Source: an uncultured Pseudomonadota bacterium
Lineage (GTDB): Bacteria > Pseudomonadota > Alphaproteobacteria > RF32 > CAG-239
Assembly: GCA_949297185.1 (NCBI GenBank)
Contig: CASFRM010000010.1
Coordinates: forward strand, 1 to 46,262
Reading direction: 5' to 3'
DNA length: 46,262 bases
Below are positions 1 to 11,527 of the stretch, one piece after another. The notes below the pieces were generated by a model, which saw only the letters and a program-made list of their open reading frames with translations, did no database searches and was not told the DNA's origin. The position numbers and the translations under genes were made by a program. Each line of letters opens with the position of its first letter. Positions within the stretch are counted from its first letter, which is position 1.

Positions 1-93
1 ATATTACCTGTTCCATATCTTCTTTATAGCGCGAAGATATGGGTATGTCTACATCTACCTGCTTACGCAGGTAGTGTTACGTTCGAATCATAA
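1..93 (+). other. Tail of an unidentified + strand transcript or reading frame with two hairpins
   Basis: Two perfect inverted repeats lie here: 13-22 with 33-42 (10 bp, 10-base loop) and 55-62 with 67-74 (8 bp, TTAC loop). They are followed by a T-loop-like GTTCGAATC at 81-89. One + strand frame is open from base 1 to a TAA at 91-93, just before a terminator, so this could be the last 30 codons of a protein gene. The paired structure could equally belong to the 3' end of a small RNA. I do not recognise either the peptide or a known RNA family. Confidence 0.25.
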
Positions 94-143
94 AAAAAGC
101 ACCGCTTTTATCTGTAAAATCAGGTAAAGAGCGGTGCTTTTTT
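93..143. terminator. Bidirectional terminator between the left-edge transcript and gyrB
   Basis: A 14-bp stem pairs 93-106 with 130-143 around a GC core (GCACCGC/GCGGTGC). It has an A run on the left and a T run on the right, so it can stop transcription in both directions. It lies 19 bases past the gyrB stop codon on the minus strand. Confidence 0.85.
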
Positions 144-162
144 GTTTTTTTTGAAATATTGG

Positions 163-2598
<2,436 letters not shown>

Positions 2599-2748
2599 TT
2601 ATTCCTCATTTCTTTTTCATAAAAAATCTGTATGAAATATAGAACATTTAACCCCAAAAGCATAGCAAAATTTAATGTTTTTCCTAAAATTTGTGCATAA
2701 TTTAAAATGAAAAATCAGCTCTTTTGTACTTTTTAGACAAAATTCAAA

Positions 2749-2777
2749 TAGACAATAACCATCCTTTGTGCTAGCAT
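2749..2777 (+). promoter_or_regulatory. Possible promoter of the metzincin-like gene
   Basis: TAGACA at 2749-2754 and TAGCAT at 2772-2777 are separated by 17 bases and end 32 bases before the ATG at 2810. Both boxes match the sigma-70 consensus only partly, so this is tentative. Confidence 0.3.
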
Positions 2778-2809
2778 ATGAATATGTTTAATAAACCGCG
2801 GATTGCAGT

Positions 2810-5200
2810 ATGAAAAATTTCTTTTTTAACTTTGAAGACGGTCTTGATGAGAAATATATCGAATGGACAAAAGAAGCCGTACAAGATTTTATAAATCTGT
2901 TTCCGGAATATAAAGACAATTTCGGAATGCAAGACAGAAATCTAACTTATAATAATTTAGATTTTTTGAAAGGTCTTTTTGCGCAAAACAAGAAAATTTA
3001 CGAAGACAGAAAAAGAAAACAAAACGACACAGCAGTTTTTGATGAAAAAAGTTTTTGGCGGATGTTTGAAAAGCTCCCCAATGGTTCTTACAGAGTATCT
3101 TTGCAGAAACAAATTGATTTAGCCACCCGCAACGGCATGCTTGATATTTTAAAACTATCCCAATTACAAGCCGACAGTGCCGGAAACATGTATAGTGCAA
3201 ACACTCCGATTTTGGTAAATGTATCTAAGCGAAAAGCTGAAGGCAATATCCGAGGTGTTTCCAGTGAAATTGCTATTAACATTTCTGCCGGAACTTGTGC
3301 CGCGCTCGGTTATAGGGGCGAAGATTTGAAATCTTATTTCAAAGACATCATCATTCACGAACTCGGGCACACTTTTAATGCCACTCACGAAGGAAGAAAA
3401 AATGCAGTTGAAAACCTTGGCATGCACTGCAAAGATAAAAACTGTCTGATGTATGAGTATGCTTATACCGATGAAAGTTTTAATCGCCGTAAAAAACTTA
3501 AAGAACCATTCTGCCAAGATTGTATGGTATCTATGCGTGATTATATGAAAAATACCCTGCATTTTGTTAAAACATCTTTGAGAGTTAACAATAATACTGT
3601 TGATAAAGAAGCCCAAGAAAACACCAATTCTGTTTCTGTCACAAACAATTTGGATTTTAAGAAAGCTTGGCGAAAAATCTTTCAAAAATCGGCAGAAAAA
3701 CAAAACGCAGAGTACAAGGAAAATATTAAGTCTCCCGAATACAAAGCCGAAATTAAGCATGCCAACGGCAGTGTTGATAAAATTGTGGCAAAAAACGCAA
3801 GTAATATTAATCTTTCGGCCAAAGATAAAGACGGCAACACCAAGTTACCTAATATGCAAAGATTCCGAGATATTGTGGCATATGCACAAGAACAAGGCAC
3901 ACAAATAGAGTTTGGTAATATTAAATCACCGGAATTTAAGGCTTGTTTGATGCTGGCGTGCATGGAAGCAAAACCTGCTATGGAAATGATTGGTGCGCCG
4001 GATATTAATGATGAGTTTTTGCAAACAATCAAGGATGCAAAAATTAAATCAGCCCTACAAATAATGAAAAATAAGCTGCTCGTACAACAAACCGTAAATT
4101 CTCTGCAAAAAGCACCGAGCGTTGCTACTGCTCCGGCACCGCAAACCGAATATGAAAAAAGCCGTGAAATACGCCGCAGAACCTTGGAAGCTAAAGAAAA
4201 ATCCGGCAAAATTTCTAAAATGGAAAAAGCCGAGTTGGAGTATATTCGGGCAGCCATCCAAAAAGGTACAGAGCTTAAAAAAGCAATAATAAAGTACAAC
4301 TCCGAAGACCCTCGTTTTACAGAACATCAACAAAAAAGCGGCTTAAAAACAAAAGATTTTTACTATTCATCTAAGACCAGAACATCTTGTGCTGATTGGA
4401 AACTTCATCTGGATGTGGTCCCCAATCGTAACCATCCAACCACCAAAGCAATTTCGGAAATGTTGGAAAAACTGGATGTTGAACATAAAATAGCCAAAGG
4501 CGGAGAAAATGGCAAAGGTGTGACTATCTATGTGGGAAATTATAATGATACCCTGCGTCTATCTAAAGAAATTAACTCTCGGTTTGGTAAAGAAATTGAG
4601 ACTTCGCCTTGTTATGTTGACCAAAATCTGAGCGAACATTACTTTAACCCCAAAGTCAGCGGGCGTTTTTGGATGCAGAATACTTTTAAAACTCAGTATC
4701 CCAGAAGTTCTGCATTCGGTATTTGTCCGGCTACCGGAACAAAAAACAATGAAATGGAAGCTTTTGAGGCTGAATATAGAATTTTTGATTTAGGTCAAAA
4801 AAACGGTATCATTCCGGCAGAAGATAAATTTTCTGACGGTAGTTACGATTTAAGATTTTTCCATCATGGAGATTTTCATAAATCTTATGTTTTCCATAAT
4901 CTTGAGGCTTATTGTTCTCACAAGCTTTATCAAAAAGAGTTAGGCGAATTTTACTGCGGTAAAAATACCGACAAGTTTGAAAAAGACTTTTTTGGCGATA
5001 AAATCCCTGAAAAAGGAACAACGGAAAGAGCAAACTGGGACAAAGCCGCTCAAGAATATGTATCTTTCATTGAAAATATGCATCCAAACCTAATGCAAAA
5101 AATGAGACAAGAAGCTCAAAAATATCATTCCGTTGATTTTTCAAAACTGCCACCGATACCGCAAAATACACAAGTTCGCGGTGGTGGGCGCTCGGCCTAG
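2810..5200 (+). CDS. Large unrecognised protein with an archaemetzincin-like zinc protease site and a KxH lyase-like C-terminal stretch
   Basis: This 796-residue protein belongs to no family I can name with certainty, and it has no signal peptide or membrane segment. Residues 183-193 read HELGHTFNATH, a metzincin-type HExxHxxNxxH site with three candidate zinc histidines and Glu184. It is followed by H206-C207-x4-C212-x-M214 and, 20 residues later, C235-x2-C238. This closely follows the archaemetzincin pattern HExxHxxGx..CX4CXMX17CXXC, with a longer spacer before the first cysteine. Residues about 250-520 are charged and look helical. At 531-533 lies K-L-H in a strand-like context, then HKIAKGG (559-565) and GVTIYVGN. 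That order recalls the KxH-plus-lysine arrangement of OspF/SpvC phosphothreonine lyases and lanthipeptide synthetase lyase domains, but this is only a visual resemblance. It sits alone between gyrB and polA, with a weak promoter at 2749-2777. A secreted or injected effector is possible but unproven. Confidence 0.75.
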   Translation: MKNFFFNFEDGLDEKYIEWTKEAVQDFINLFPEYKDNFGMQDRNLTYNNLDFLKGLFAQNKKIYEDRKRKQNDTAVFDEKSFWRMFEKLPNGSYRVSLQKQIDLATRNGMLDILKLSQLQADSAGNMYSANTPILVNVSKRKAEGNIRGVSSEIAINISAGTCAALGYRGEDLKSYFKDIIIHELGHTFNATHEGRKNAVENLGMHCKDKNCLMYEYAYTDESFNRRKKLKEPFCQDCMVSMRDYMKNTLHFVKTSLRVNNNTVDKEAQENTNSVSVTNNLDFKKAWRKIFQKSAEKQNAEYKENIKSPEYKAEIKHANGSVDKIVAKNASNINLSAKDKDGNTKLPNMQRFRDIVAYAQEQGTQIEFGNIKSPEFKACLMLACMEAKPAMEMIGAPDINDEFLQTIKDAKIKSALQIMKNKLLVQQTVNSLQKAPSVATAPAPQTEYEKSREIRRRTLEAKEKSGKISKMEKAELEYIRAAIQKGTELKKAIIKYNSEDPRFTEHQQKSGLKTKDFYYSSKTRTSCADWKLHLDVVPNRNHPTTKAISEMLEKLDVEHKIAKGGENGKGVTIYVGNYNDTLRLSKEINSRFGKEIETSPCYVDQNLSEHYFNPKVSGRFWMQNTFKTQYPRSSAFGICPATGTKNNEMEAFEAEYRIFDLGQKNGIIPAEDKFSDGSYDLRFFHHGDFHKSYVFHNLEAYCSHKLYQKELGEFYCGKNTDKFEKDFFGDKIPEKGTTERANWDKAAQEYVSFIENMHPNLMQKMRQEAQKYHSVDFSKLPPIPQNTQVRGGGRSA

Positions 5201-5218
5201 GATGAAAAGAAAAACAAC

Positions 5219-5250
5219 AAAAAACGCAGAAACAAAATTCTGCGTTTTTT
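5219..5250. terminator. Bidirectional terminator between the metzincin-like gene and polA
   Basis: CGCAGAA at 5225-5231 pairs with TTCTGCG at 5238-5244. An A run lies on the left and TTTTTT on the right, giving an intrinsic terminator for the + strand gene ending at 5200 and for polA ending at 5254. Confidence 0.85.
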
Positions 5251-5253
5251 GTT

Positions 5254-7986
5254 TTAGTGGGCTTCGGTCCAGTTGTCTCCAATACCGGCTTCGGCTTTGA
5301 AAGCAACGGTACTTTCGATTATGCTTTCCATGCAATCTTTGACCACCGCTAATGCCTGCTCAACCTCCGTTTCCGGTGCTTCCAGAACCAATTCGTCATG
5401 AACTTGTAAGAGCATTTTGGTTTGCATTTGTTTTTCTTGCAACACTCTCTCAACCTTATTCATGGCTAACTTAATGATGTCGGCGGCTCCGCCTTGAATC
5501 GGAGCATTGATAGCTGCTCTTTCGGCATTGGCAACAAGTCGTTTGTTGGAATCGTTAATGCCGAATACCGAACATCTGCGTCCGAAAGGTGTTTCAACAT
5601 AGCCGTGGGAATGAGCAAATTCGATGGTTCTTTCCATATAGGCCTTTATCTCGGGCATTTGGGCAAAATAGGCATCGATATACGCCTTGGCCTCTGCCGG
5701 CTCTACACCGATGTTTTTTGCCAAGCCATAAGCAGAAATTCCGTAAACAATACCAAAGTTAATGGCTTTAGCTTGCCTGCGCAAATTTGCATCAACCTTA
5801 TCTGCCGGAATGCCGAAAACATGTGATGCCGTTGCGGTATGAATGTCTATACCATGAGCAAAAGCTTCTTTTAGTTTTTTGACATCGGCAACTTCGGCCA
5901 AAAGCCGCAATTCTACCTGAGAATAATCGCAAGATATCAGCTTACACCCTTTTTCGGCAATGAAACAAGAACGGATTTTGCGTCCTTCTTCGGAACGAAT
6001 GGGAATATTTTGCAAGTTGGGATTTGAAGAGGCTAATCTTCCGGTATTGGCCACCACCTGCGAATAAGTAGTATGCAGGCGAGAGTTTTTATCCAAAAGT
6101 TCTGATAAAGAATCGGTATAGGTCGATTTTAGTTTACTGAGCTCCCGCCAGTCCAATATTTTGGTTGCCAACTCCTCACCGGAGGCCGCCAAATCTTCTA
6201 ATACATCGGCTCCGGTTGCCCACGAACCACTTGCCGTTTTTTTGCCTTTAAGCCCTTTTTTATCGAACAAAATTTCGCCAATTTGCTTAGGTGAGCCAAT
6301 GTTAAACTCTTCTCCGGCCAAAGCGTAAATTTCTTGCTCTAACTTCTGCATTCCGGTGGCAAAATAATCACTGATATCCTTTAGTCCTTGGGCGTTTACC
6401 TTTACTCCGCGTACCTCCATATTATACAAAGTTTGCACCAAAGGACGATCAAAAGCTTCGTAAATATGCGTGCGGCGCTCGCTCATCATGCGGGATTTCA
6501 AAAAATCATAGGTTCTTAAAATAAAGTCTGCCTGCTCGCACAAATACTCTTTTTGCTTCTCTTCTTCTACTTGCGAAAAAGATAATTTATTTTTACCGCT
6601 ACCAAAAACCTCTTCCGCGTTTTGCAGCTTTTCATCTAAAAATACTTCACTTAGGGTTTTGGTGTCGTGATAATGTTCGGAACTGTCCAAACAATAGGAC
6701 ATTACCGCCGTATCATCATAGGGAAAAAACGGCAAATTACCGAATTTGGCTCGCAATAAATGCATGCTGTTTTTGATACCGTTGCCGATTTTTAAAACCG
6801 ACTTTGCAGAAAACAACGGACGTAACACTCTATCAAAAGCCTCTTTAGTTATTCCGGAATCGTTACCTGAGGAGGCAAACAAGTCCATATTCACATTTTG
6901 AGTATTGGCAAATTTGATAAGGTAGGCTTCTCCCGCATAACAAGAAACCGCTAAGCCTTCGGCATTATCAAAATGCGGATTTTCGCCTTTAGAAGCTACC
7001 GCAAAGGCAAAACGAGCATTTTTTTCAATCCGGCGGGCAATTTCTTTCAGCCCTTGCTCGTCCTTTATGACTTGGTAGTTTTTTACTATAGGTTGCGGCG
7101 GGCGGTGGCTTAAATCGGAACATCTTTCCGCAAGCCATTTATCAATGCGGTTTTTAAGAGAAGAAAATTCATAGCGATTGATAAAGTCATGCACTTTATC
7201 GGCTTCGGGACATTTGCAGACAAAGCTTTCTATATCTTCGGTTACCGGAACATCGTCTTTTAGGCGCACCAGTTGCTTGGAAATAAGTGCATTATCGGCA
7301 TTATCAATAATTGTTTGGCGGCGTTTGTCTTGTTTTATCTCGTGAGCATGAGCCAGTAAATTTTCAACGGTTCCGTACTCGTTTATCAACTGAGCCGCGG
7401 TTTTGGGACCAATTCCGGGGATTCCGGGGACATTATCAATACTGTCTCCGGATAAGGCTTGCACTTCAACCACTTTGTCGGGATAGACGCCGAATTTTTC
7501 TTTAACATCCTCCGGCGTAAAAAATTTGTCTTTCATCGGGTCGTAAAACTCAACGCCTTGACGAATCAGCTGCATCAAATCTTTATCACCGGATACAACC
7601 ACGACCTCCATTCCCTTTTCCAATGCTTTGGCGGTATAGGTGGCAATCAAGTCATCGGCTTCATAGCCTTCCATTTCCAAAAAATTGAGGTTTAGGACAT
7701 TTACAGCCTCGCGAATCAGCGGAAATTGCGGAATTAACTCTTCCGGTGTTTCTTTGCGGGTGCCTTTATAGTCGGCAAAAATATCATTACGGAAATTTTG
7801 CCTTTTGGCATCAAACAACACCAAGCAATAATCACAAGGTATTTTGGCGGTAAGCTTTAGAAACATATTGGTAAAGCCATAAACCGCATTAACCGGCGTA
7901 CCGTCGGGTGCAGTTAAAGGCGGAAGTCCGTAAAAAGCTCTGAAAATATAGCCCGAGCCATCAATAAGGCAAATTTTTTGCGTCAT
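5254..7986 (-). CDS. polA: DNA polymerase I
   Basis: This polymerase acts in Okazaki-fragment maturation and repair synthesis. The 910 residues carry an N-terminal 5'-3' nuclease domain (IDGSGYIFRAFYG, EGYEADDLIAT, SGDKDLMQL, GDSIDNVPGIPGIG). The C-terminal polymerase domain has motif A (ISCDYSQVELR), motif B (RRQAKAINFGIVYG) and motif C (LQVHDELVLE). The middle 3'-5' exonuclease domain appears inactive. The E. coli FDTET exo I motif reads FAVAS here, with both metal-binding acids replaced by alanine at 329 and 331. In exo II the aspartate is replaced by Ser407. Loss of proofreading is known in several bacterial Pol I lineages. The start is the ATG at 7986, preceded by AAAGGA six bases away. 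Confidence 0.98.
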   Translation of the reverse strand: MTQKICLIDGSGYIFRAFYGLPPLTAPDGTPVNAVYGFTNMFLKLTAKIPCDYCLVLFDAKRQNFRNDIFADYKGTRKETPEELIPQFPLIREAVNVLNLNFLEMEGYEADDLIATYTAKALEKGMEVVVVSGDKDLMQLIRQGVEFYDPMKDKFFTPEDVKEKFGVYPDKVVEVQALSGDSIDNVPGIPGIGPKTAAQLINEYGTVENLLAHAHEIKQDKRRQTIIDNADNALISKQLVRLKDDVPVTEDIESFVCKCPEADKVHDFINRYEFSSLKNRIDKWLAERCSDLSHRPPQPIVKNYQVIKDEQGLKEIARRIEKNARFAFAVASKGENPHFDNAEGLAVSCYAGEAYLIKFANTQNVNMDLFASSGNDSGITKEAFDRVLRPLFSAKSVLKIGNGIKNSMHLLRAKFGNLPFFPYDDTAVMSYCLDSSEHYHDTKTLSEVFLDEKLQNAEEVFGSGKNKLSFSQVEEEKQKEYLCEQADFILRTYDFLKSRMMSERRTHIYEAFDRPLVQTLYNMEVRGVKVNAQGLKDISDYFATGMQKLEQEIYALAGEEFNIGSPKQIGEILFDKKGLKGKKTASGSWATGADVLEDLAASGEELATKILDWRELSKLKSTYTDSLSELLDKNSRLHTTYSQVVANTGRLASSNPNLQNIPIRSEEGRKIRSCFIAEKGCKLISCDYSQVELRLLAEVADVKKLKEAFAHGIDIHTATASHVFGIPADKVDANLRRQAKAINFGIVYGISAYGLAKNIGVEPAEAKAYIDAYFAQMPEIKAYMERTIEFAHSHGYVETPFGRRCSVFGINDSNKRLVANAERAAINAPIQGGAADIIKLAMNKVERVLQEKQMQTKMLLQVHDELVLEAPETEVEQALAVVKDCMESIIESTVAFKAEAGIGDNWTEAH

Positions 7987-8090
7987 GTTTGTTCCTTTGC
8001 ATAAATTTGCCTAATTATAAAAGATTATTATTGCCTGCGCTACCAATAAAAATTTTTATCACATTAAAAATTTGTTTAACCTCTTATTGC

Positions 8091-8096
8091 TATAAT
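8091..8096 (+). promoter_or_regulatory. -10 box (TATAAT) before the penicillin-binding protein gene
   Basis: A consensus TATAAT lies 36 bases before the GTG start, with no good -35 box at normal spacing. Two GAATC sites (8105-8109 and 8121-8125) follow in the leader. Confidence 0.45.
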
Positions 8097-8131
8097 ATTG
8101 CAGAGAATCGAAAGAATAAGGAATCTAAAAA

Positions 8132-9916
8132 GTGGTGAAAAAAAACGAAAAAAACAAACGCAAAAAAACAACCTCCAGACGCAAAAAGAAATTTAGCAAA
8201 CTCAAACTATTGTTCAAGTTAGCCTTGGTCGGCGGCGGAGCATTGTTTTTGTATTTGTTGTTTTGCCTGATAACCCTTCCGGATATGAGCGAGGCAATCA
8301 ATCGTACGCGCTTGCCTTCTACCACCATTATTGCCGAAAACGGTAATGAGGTTATGAGCTTTGGCACGGTCTATTCCGAAGTTGTGCCGGCCGATGAACT
8401 GCCGCAATATGTTACCGACGCCATCGTCTATACCGAAGACCGCCGTTTCTATGACCATTTTGGCTTTGATATAATTTCTTTTACCCGTGCCATGATTGCC
8501 AATATCTTTGCCGGCAGGTTTGCTCAAGGCGGAAGCACCATAACCCAGCAGGTAGCAAAAAACCTGTTCCTTACCAATAAAAAAACCATAAATCGTAAGG
8601 CGCAAGAACTTATGTTGGCATTTTGGTTGGAATACAAATTTTCCAAAGAGCAGATTTTAACTCTTTATCTAAACAGGGTTTATTTTGGCAACGGAGCTTA
8701 CGGAATCGAGGCGGCAAGTAACAAATATTTTCAAAAAACATCTCGTGACCTAAATGTTCTGGAAGGAGCAATTTTGGCCGGTATGCTCAAGGCACCGTCT
8801 CGCTACAACCCGATTGCATCAAAAGAAAGAGCCTTAGATCGCGCCAAAGTGGTTCTTAACATTATGGTTGAAAACGGTCTGCTATCTGAGAAAGATTATG
8901 AGCGAGTTCTTAAAATGCCGCTTGGCAAAGAAAAACCGGCAAAAGTCAAAAACGGAGCTTATTTTGCCGATTATGCTTATAGTGAAATAATATCCCGCGT
9001 CGGCGAGCAAGAAACCGATATCTATGCCTTGACGACCCTTGACCAAGATTTGCAAGAAAAAGCTTCGGCCGTTTTGCAAGAAGCTTTAGCCGGCGCAAAA
9101 AATCAAAATGTTACCCAAGGTGCCGTAGTTATATTGGATAAAACCGGCGCCATAAAGGCTTTGGTCGGTGGTGCAAACTATTTTCAAAGCCAATTTAACC
9201 GAGCAACGCAAGCCATAAGACAACCTGGGTCTGCGTTTAAGCTGTTTGTTTATATGACGGCAATTAATCAGGGAATGACACCCGATGATATAATTGAAGA
9301 CAAACCGATTAATATTCGCGGATGGCAGCCACAGAATGATGACGGCAAAACCTATGGCATGGTAAATTTGCGTTATGCCTTTGCCAAATCCTTAAATCTG
9401 GCAACAGTAAATTTGGCTCAACAGGTCGGGACCGGAGCTATAATCAGAAATGCCGAAAAAATGGGAATTACCACCCCGATGGAAAATGATTTGTCATTGG
9501 CGTTAGGCTCTTCGGGCGTAAAGCCGATTGATTTGGCTGCAGCCTATGCTTCAATCGCTAACGGCGGATATGCCGTATGGCCGTATGCCGTGCAAGAAGT
9601 ATACAGCAACGACGGATACCAGTTGTATCAACGCATGGATAGCGAGCCGGTGCGGATTTTTGACGAAGAAAAAACCGTACTGATGAAAAAGCTCTTGCGT
9701 GAAGTAATGAAATCTGGAACCGGCCGTAAAGCCAATATCGGCCGTGAGGCTTTCGGTAAAACCGGAACCAGCCAAAACCACCGCGACGCTTGGTTTGTTG
9801 GTTTTGACGATAATCTTATCTGCGTGGTTTGGGTCGGAAATGATGATAACTCGCCGATGAGTTATGTCTATGGTTCGGGACTGCCGGCACAAATCTGGAA
9901 AAAAATTATGCAATAA
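8132..9916 (+). CDS. Class A penicillin-binding protein (peptidoglycan glycosyltransferase/transpeptidase)
   Basis: This bifunctional enzyme polymerises and cross-links peptidoglycan in the inner membrane and periplasm. After a very lysine-rich cytoplasmic N-terminus there is one membrane segment (about residues 30-53). The GT51 domain follows, with TEDRRFYDH (catalytic Glu102), GGSTITQQVAKN and the KAQELMLAFWLE stretch. The transpeptidase domain shows SxxK as SAFK (Ser367-Lys370), an SLN motif in KSLNLATVN, and KTGT at 543. At 594 residues it is shorter than E. coli PBP1A and lacks an added C-terminal domain. The start is GTG at 8132, set by AAGGA at 8118-8122; a second GTG follows directly. 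It is PBP1A-like, but I do not assign a specific paralogue name. Confidence 0.93.
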   Translation: MVKKNEKNKRKKTTSRRKKKFSKLKLLFKLALVGGGALFLYLLFCLITLPDMSEAINRTRLPSTTIIAENGNEVMSFGTVYSEVVPADELPQYVTDAIVYTEDRRFYDHFGFDIISFTRAMIANIFAGRFAQGGSTITQQVAKNLFLTNKKTINRKAQELMLAFWLEYKFSKEQILTLYLNRVYFGNGAYGIEAASNKYFQKTSRDLNVLEGAILAGMLKAPSRYNPIASKERALDRAKVVLNIMVENGLLSEKDYERVLKMPLGKEKPAKVKNGAYFADYAYSEIISRVGEQETDIYALTTLDQDLQEKASAVLQEALAGAKNQNVTQGAVVILDKTGAIKALVGGANYFQSQFNRATQAIRQPGSAFKLFVYMTAINQGMTPDDIIEDKPINIRGWQPQNDDGKTYGMVNLRYAFAKSLNLATVNLAQQVGTGAIIRNAEKMGITTPMENDLSLALGSSGVKPIDLAAAYASIANGGYAVWPYAVQEVYSNDGYQLYQRMDSEPVRIFDEEKTVLMKKLLREVMKSGTGRKANIGREAFGKTGTSQNHRDAWFVGFDDNLICVVWVGNDDNSPMSYVYGSGLPAQIWKKIMQ

Positions 9917-9954
9917 TTGTAAAAAATAGTGCTTTCCGTTTGAAAAATGTTATA

Positions 9955-9960
9955 TATAAT
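9955..9960 (+). promoter_or_regulatory. -10 box (TATAAT) before gpmI
   Basis: TATAAT lies within TATATATAAT, 32 bases before the gpmI ATG and ahead of AAGGA at 9981-9985. The -35 region is weak, so the promoter is only probable. Confidence 0.4.
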
Positions 9961-9992
9961 GCAAGAAGTTTTGTAAATTTAAGGAAAATGAC

Positions 9993-11525
9993 ATGACACA
10001 AAAACCAGTAATGCTACTTATCCTTGACGGTTGGGGATACAGAGAAAAAACAACCGCCGATAACGCTATTGAAAACGGCAATACTCCTAACTGGCATCGT
10101 TTGCTTAACGAGTGTCCGCACGGATTTGTCGAGACTTCGGGATTGGCTGTTGGATTGCCCGAAGGTCAGATGGGAAACTCTGAGGTGGGACACACCAATT
10201 TGGGTGCAGGCCGCGTGGTAATGCAAGACTTGCCTAAAATTGATTTGGCAATTAAAGACGGAAGCTTGGCTAAGAATCCTATCTTGGTTAATATGATAAA
10301 CACCCTTAAAGCAAACGGAAAAACCTGCCACCTTATGGGCTTGATGTCTCCGGGGGGCGTTCACTCCTCGCAGAGCCATATTGAAGTATTGGCCAAAATA
10401 ATATCGGAAAACAACATTCCGGTTAGGGTTCATGCCTTTTTGGACGGACGCGATACTCCTCCGGCATCGGCTGCGGAATATCTGCAACAATTTGAAAAAG
10501 ATGTGGCCGGTCTTAACAATGTTAAAATTGCCACCATCGAAGGTCGTTTCTACGCCATGGACCGTGATAAGAGATGGGACAGAATCGAAAAAGCATATAA
10601 CAATATGGTCTTAGCCGACGGAAAACGCTTTGCTTCTGCCGATGAAGCTATTAAAGCCTCTTATGTTGACAAGGTTAATGATGAGTTTGTAATCCCCGTT
10701 GTTATAGGTGATTATAACGGAATGCAAGATGGCGATGCTATCTTGATGGCTAACTTCAGAGCCGACAGAGCAAGAGAAATTCTTTATGCCTTGGCTGATA
10801 AAGAGTTTAACGGTTTTGAACGCAAGAAAGTTGTTAACTTCTCAGACCATGTCGGAATGACAGAATATTCGGTTGACCACAATCGCTTTATGCACACCAT
10901 ATTCCCGCCGGAACAATTAACCAATATTTTGGGTGAAGTTGTGGCCAAACACGGCTTAAAACAATTGAGAATCGCCGAAACCGAAAAATATGCTCATGTT
11001 ACTTTCTTCTTTAACGGCGGTGAGGAAAAAGAGTTTGAAGGCGAAGAAAGAATTCTTATTGCCAGTCCTAAAGTGGCAACTTATGACCTTAAACCGGAAA
11101 TGAGCGTTTATGAAGTTACCGAGCAGTTGGTTAATGCCATCGAAAATAAAAAGTTTGATGTTATCATTTGCAACTTTGCTAACGGTGATATGGTTGGTCA
11201 TACCGGAATTATGGAAGCCGCTTTGAAGGCTGTTGCTGCCGTTGATGAATGTTTGGGTAAGGTTGAAACCGCCATTAAAAATGTCGGCGGTGTATTAATC
11301 GTTACCGCAGACCACGGAAACTGCGAAAAAATGGTTGATGAAATTACAGGACAACCATACACCGCTCATACGGTAGGTAAGGTTCAAGCCATATTGGTTA
11401 ATGACCAAAGCGGGGTTAAATCGCTTGAAAACGGTCGCTTGGCTGATATTGCTCCGACCATGCTCGAACTTTTGGGAATTGAACAACCAAAAGAAATGAC
11501 CGGAAAATCTTTGCTTAAGAGATAA
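9993..11525 (+). CDS. gpmI: 2,3-bisphosphoglycerate-independent phosphoglycerate mutase
   Basis: GpmI interconverts 3- and 2-phosphoglycerate in glycolysis and gluconeogenesis, using a metal-bound phosphoserine intermediate. The 510 residues match the usual length. The metal-binding LILDGWG lies at the N-terminus. The catalytic serine is Ser63 in MGNSEVGHTNLGAGR. HAFLDGRDTPP, the ATIEGRFYAMDRD loop, NFRADRAREI and TADHGNCEKM are all present. The alkaline-phosphatase-type metal ligands look intact. It leads a tight + strand series: envC starts 2 bases after its stop. This gpmI-envC-ctpA order recurs in proteobacteria. Confidence 0.97.
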   Translation: MTQKPVMLLILDGWGYREKTTADNAIENGNTPNWHRLLNECPHGFVETSGLAVGLPEGQMGNSEVGHTNLGAGRVVMQDLPKIDLAIKDGSLAKNPILVNMINTLKANGKTCHLMGLMSPGGVHSSQSHIEVLAKIISENNIPVRVHAFLDGRDTPPASAAEYLQQFEKDVAGLNNVKIATIEGRFYAMDRDKRWDRIEKAYNNMVLADGKRFASADEAIKASYVDKVNDEFVIPVVIGDYNGMQDGDAILMANFRADRAREILYALADKEFNGFERKKVVNFSDHVGMTEYSVDHNRFMHTIFPPEQLTNILGEVVAKHGLKQLRIAETEKYAHVTFFFNGGEEKEFEGEERILIASPKVATYDLKPEMSVYEVTEQLVNAIENKKFDVIICNFANGDMVGHTGIMEAALKAVAAVDECLGKVETAIKNVGGVLIVTADHGNCEKMVDEITGQPYTAHTVGKVQAILVNDQSGVKSLENGRLADIAPTMLELLGIEQPKEMTGKSLLKR

Positions 11526-11527
11526 AT

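Noticed and set aside
60..92. Partial tRNA or tmRNA at the left edge because of GTTCGAATC
   Set aside because: No T-stem pairing or CCA end follows; the motif alone is too short.
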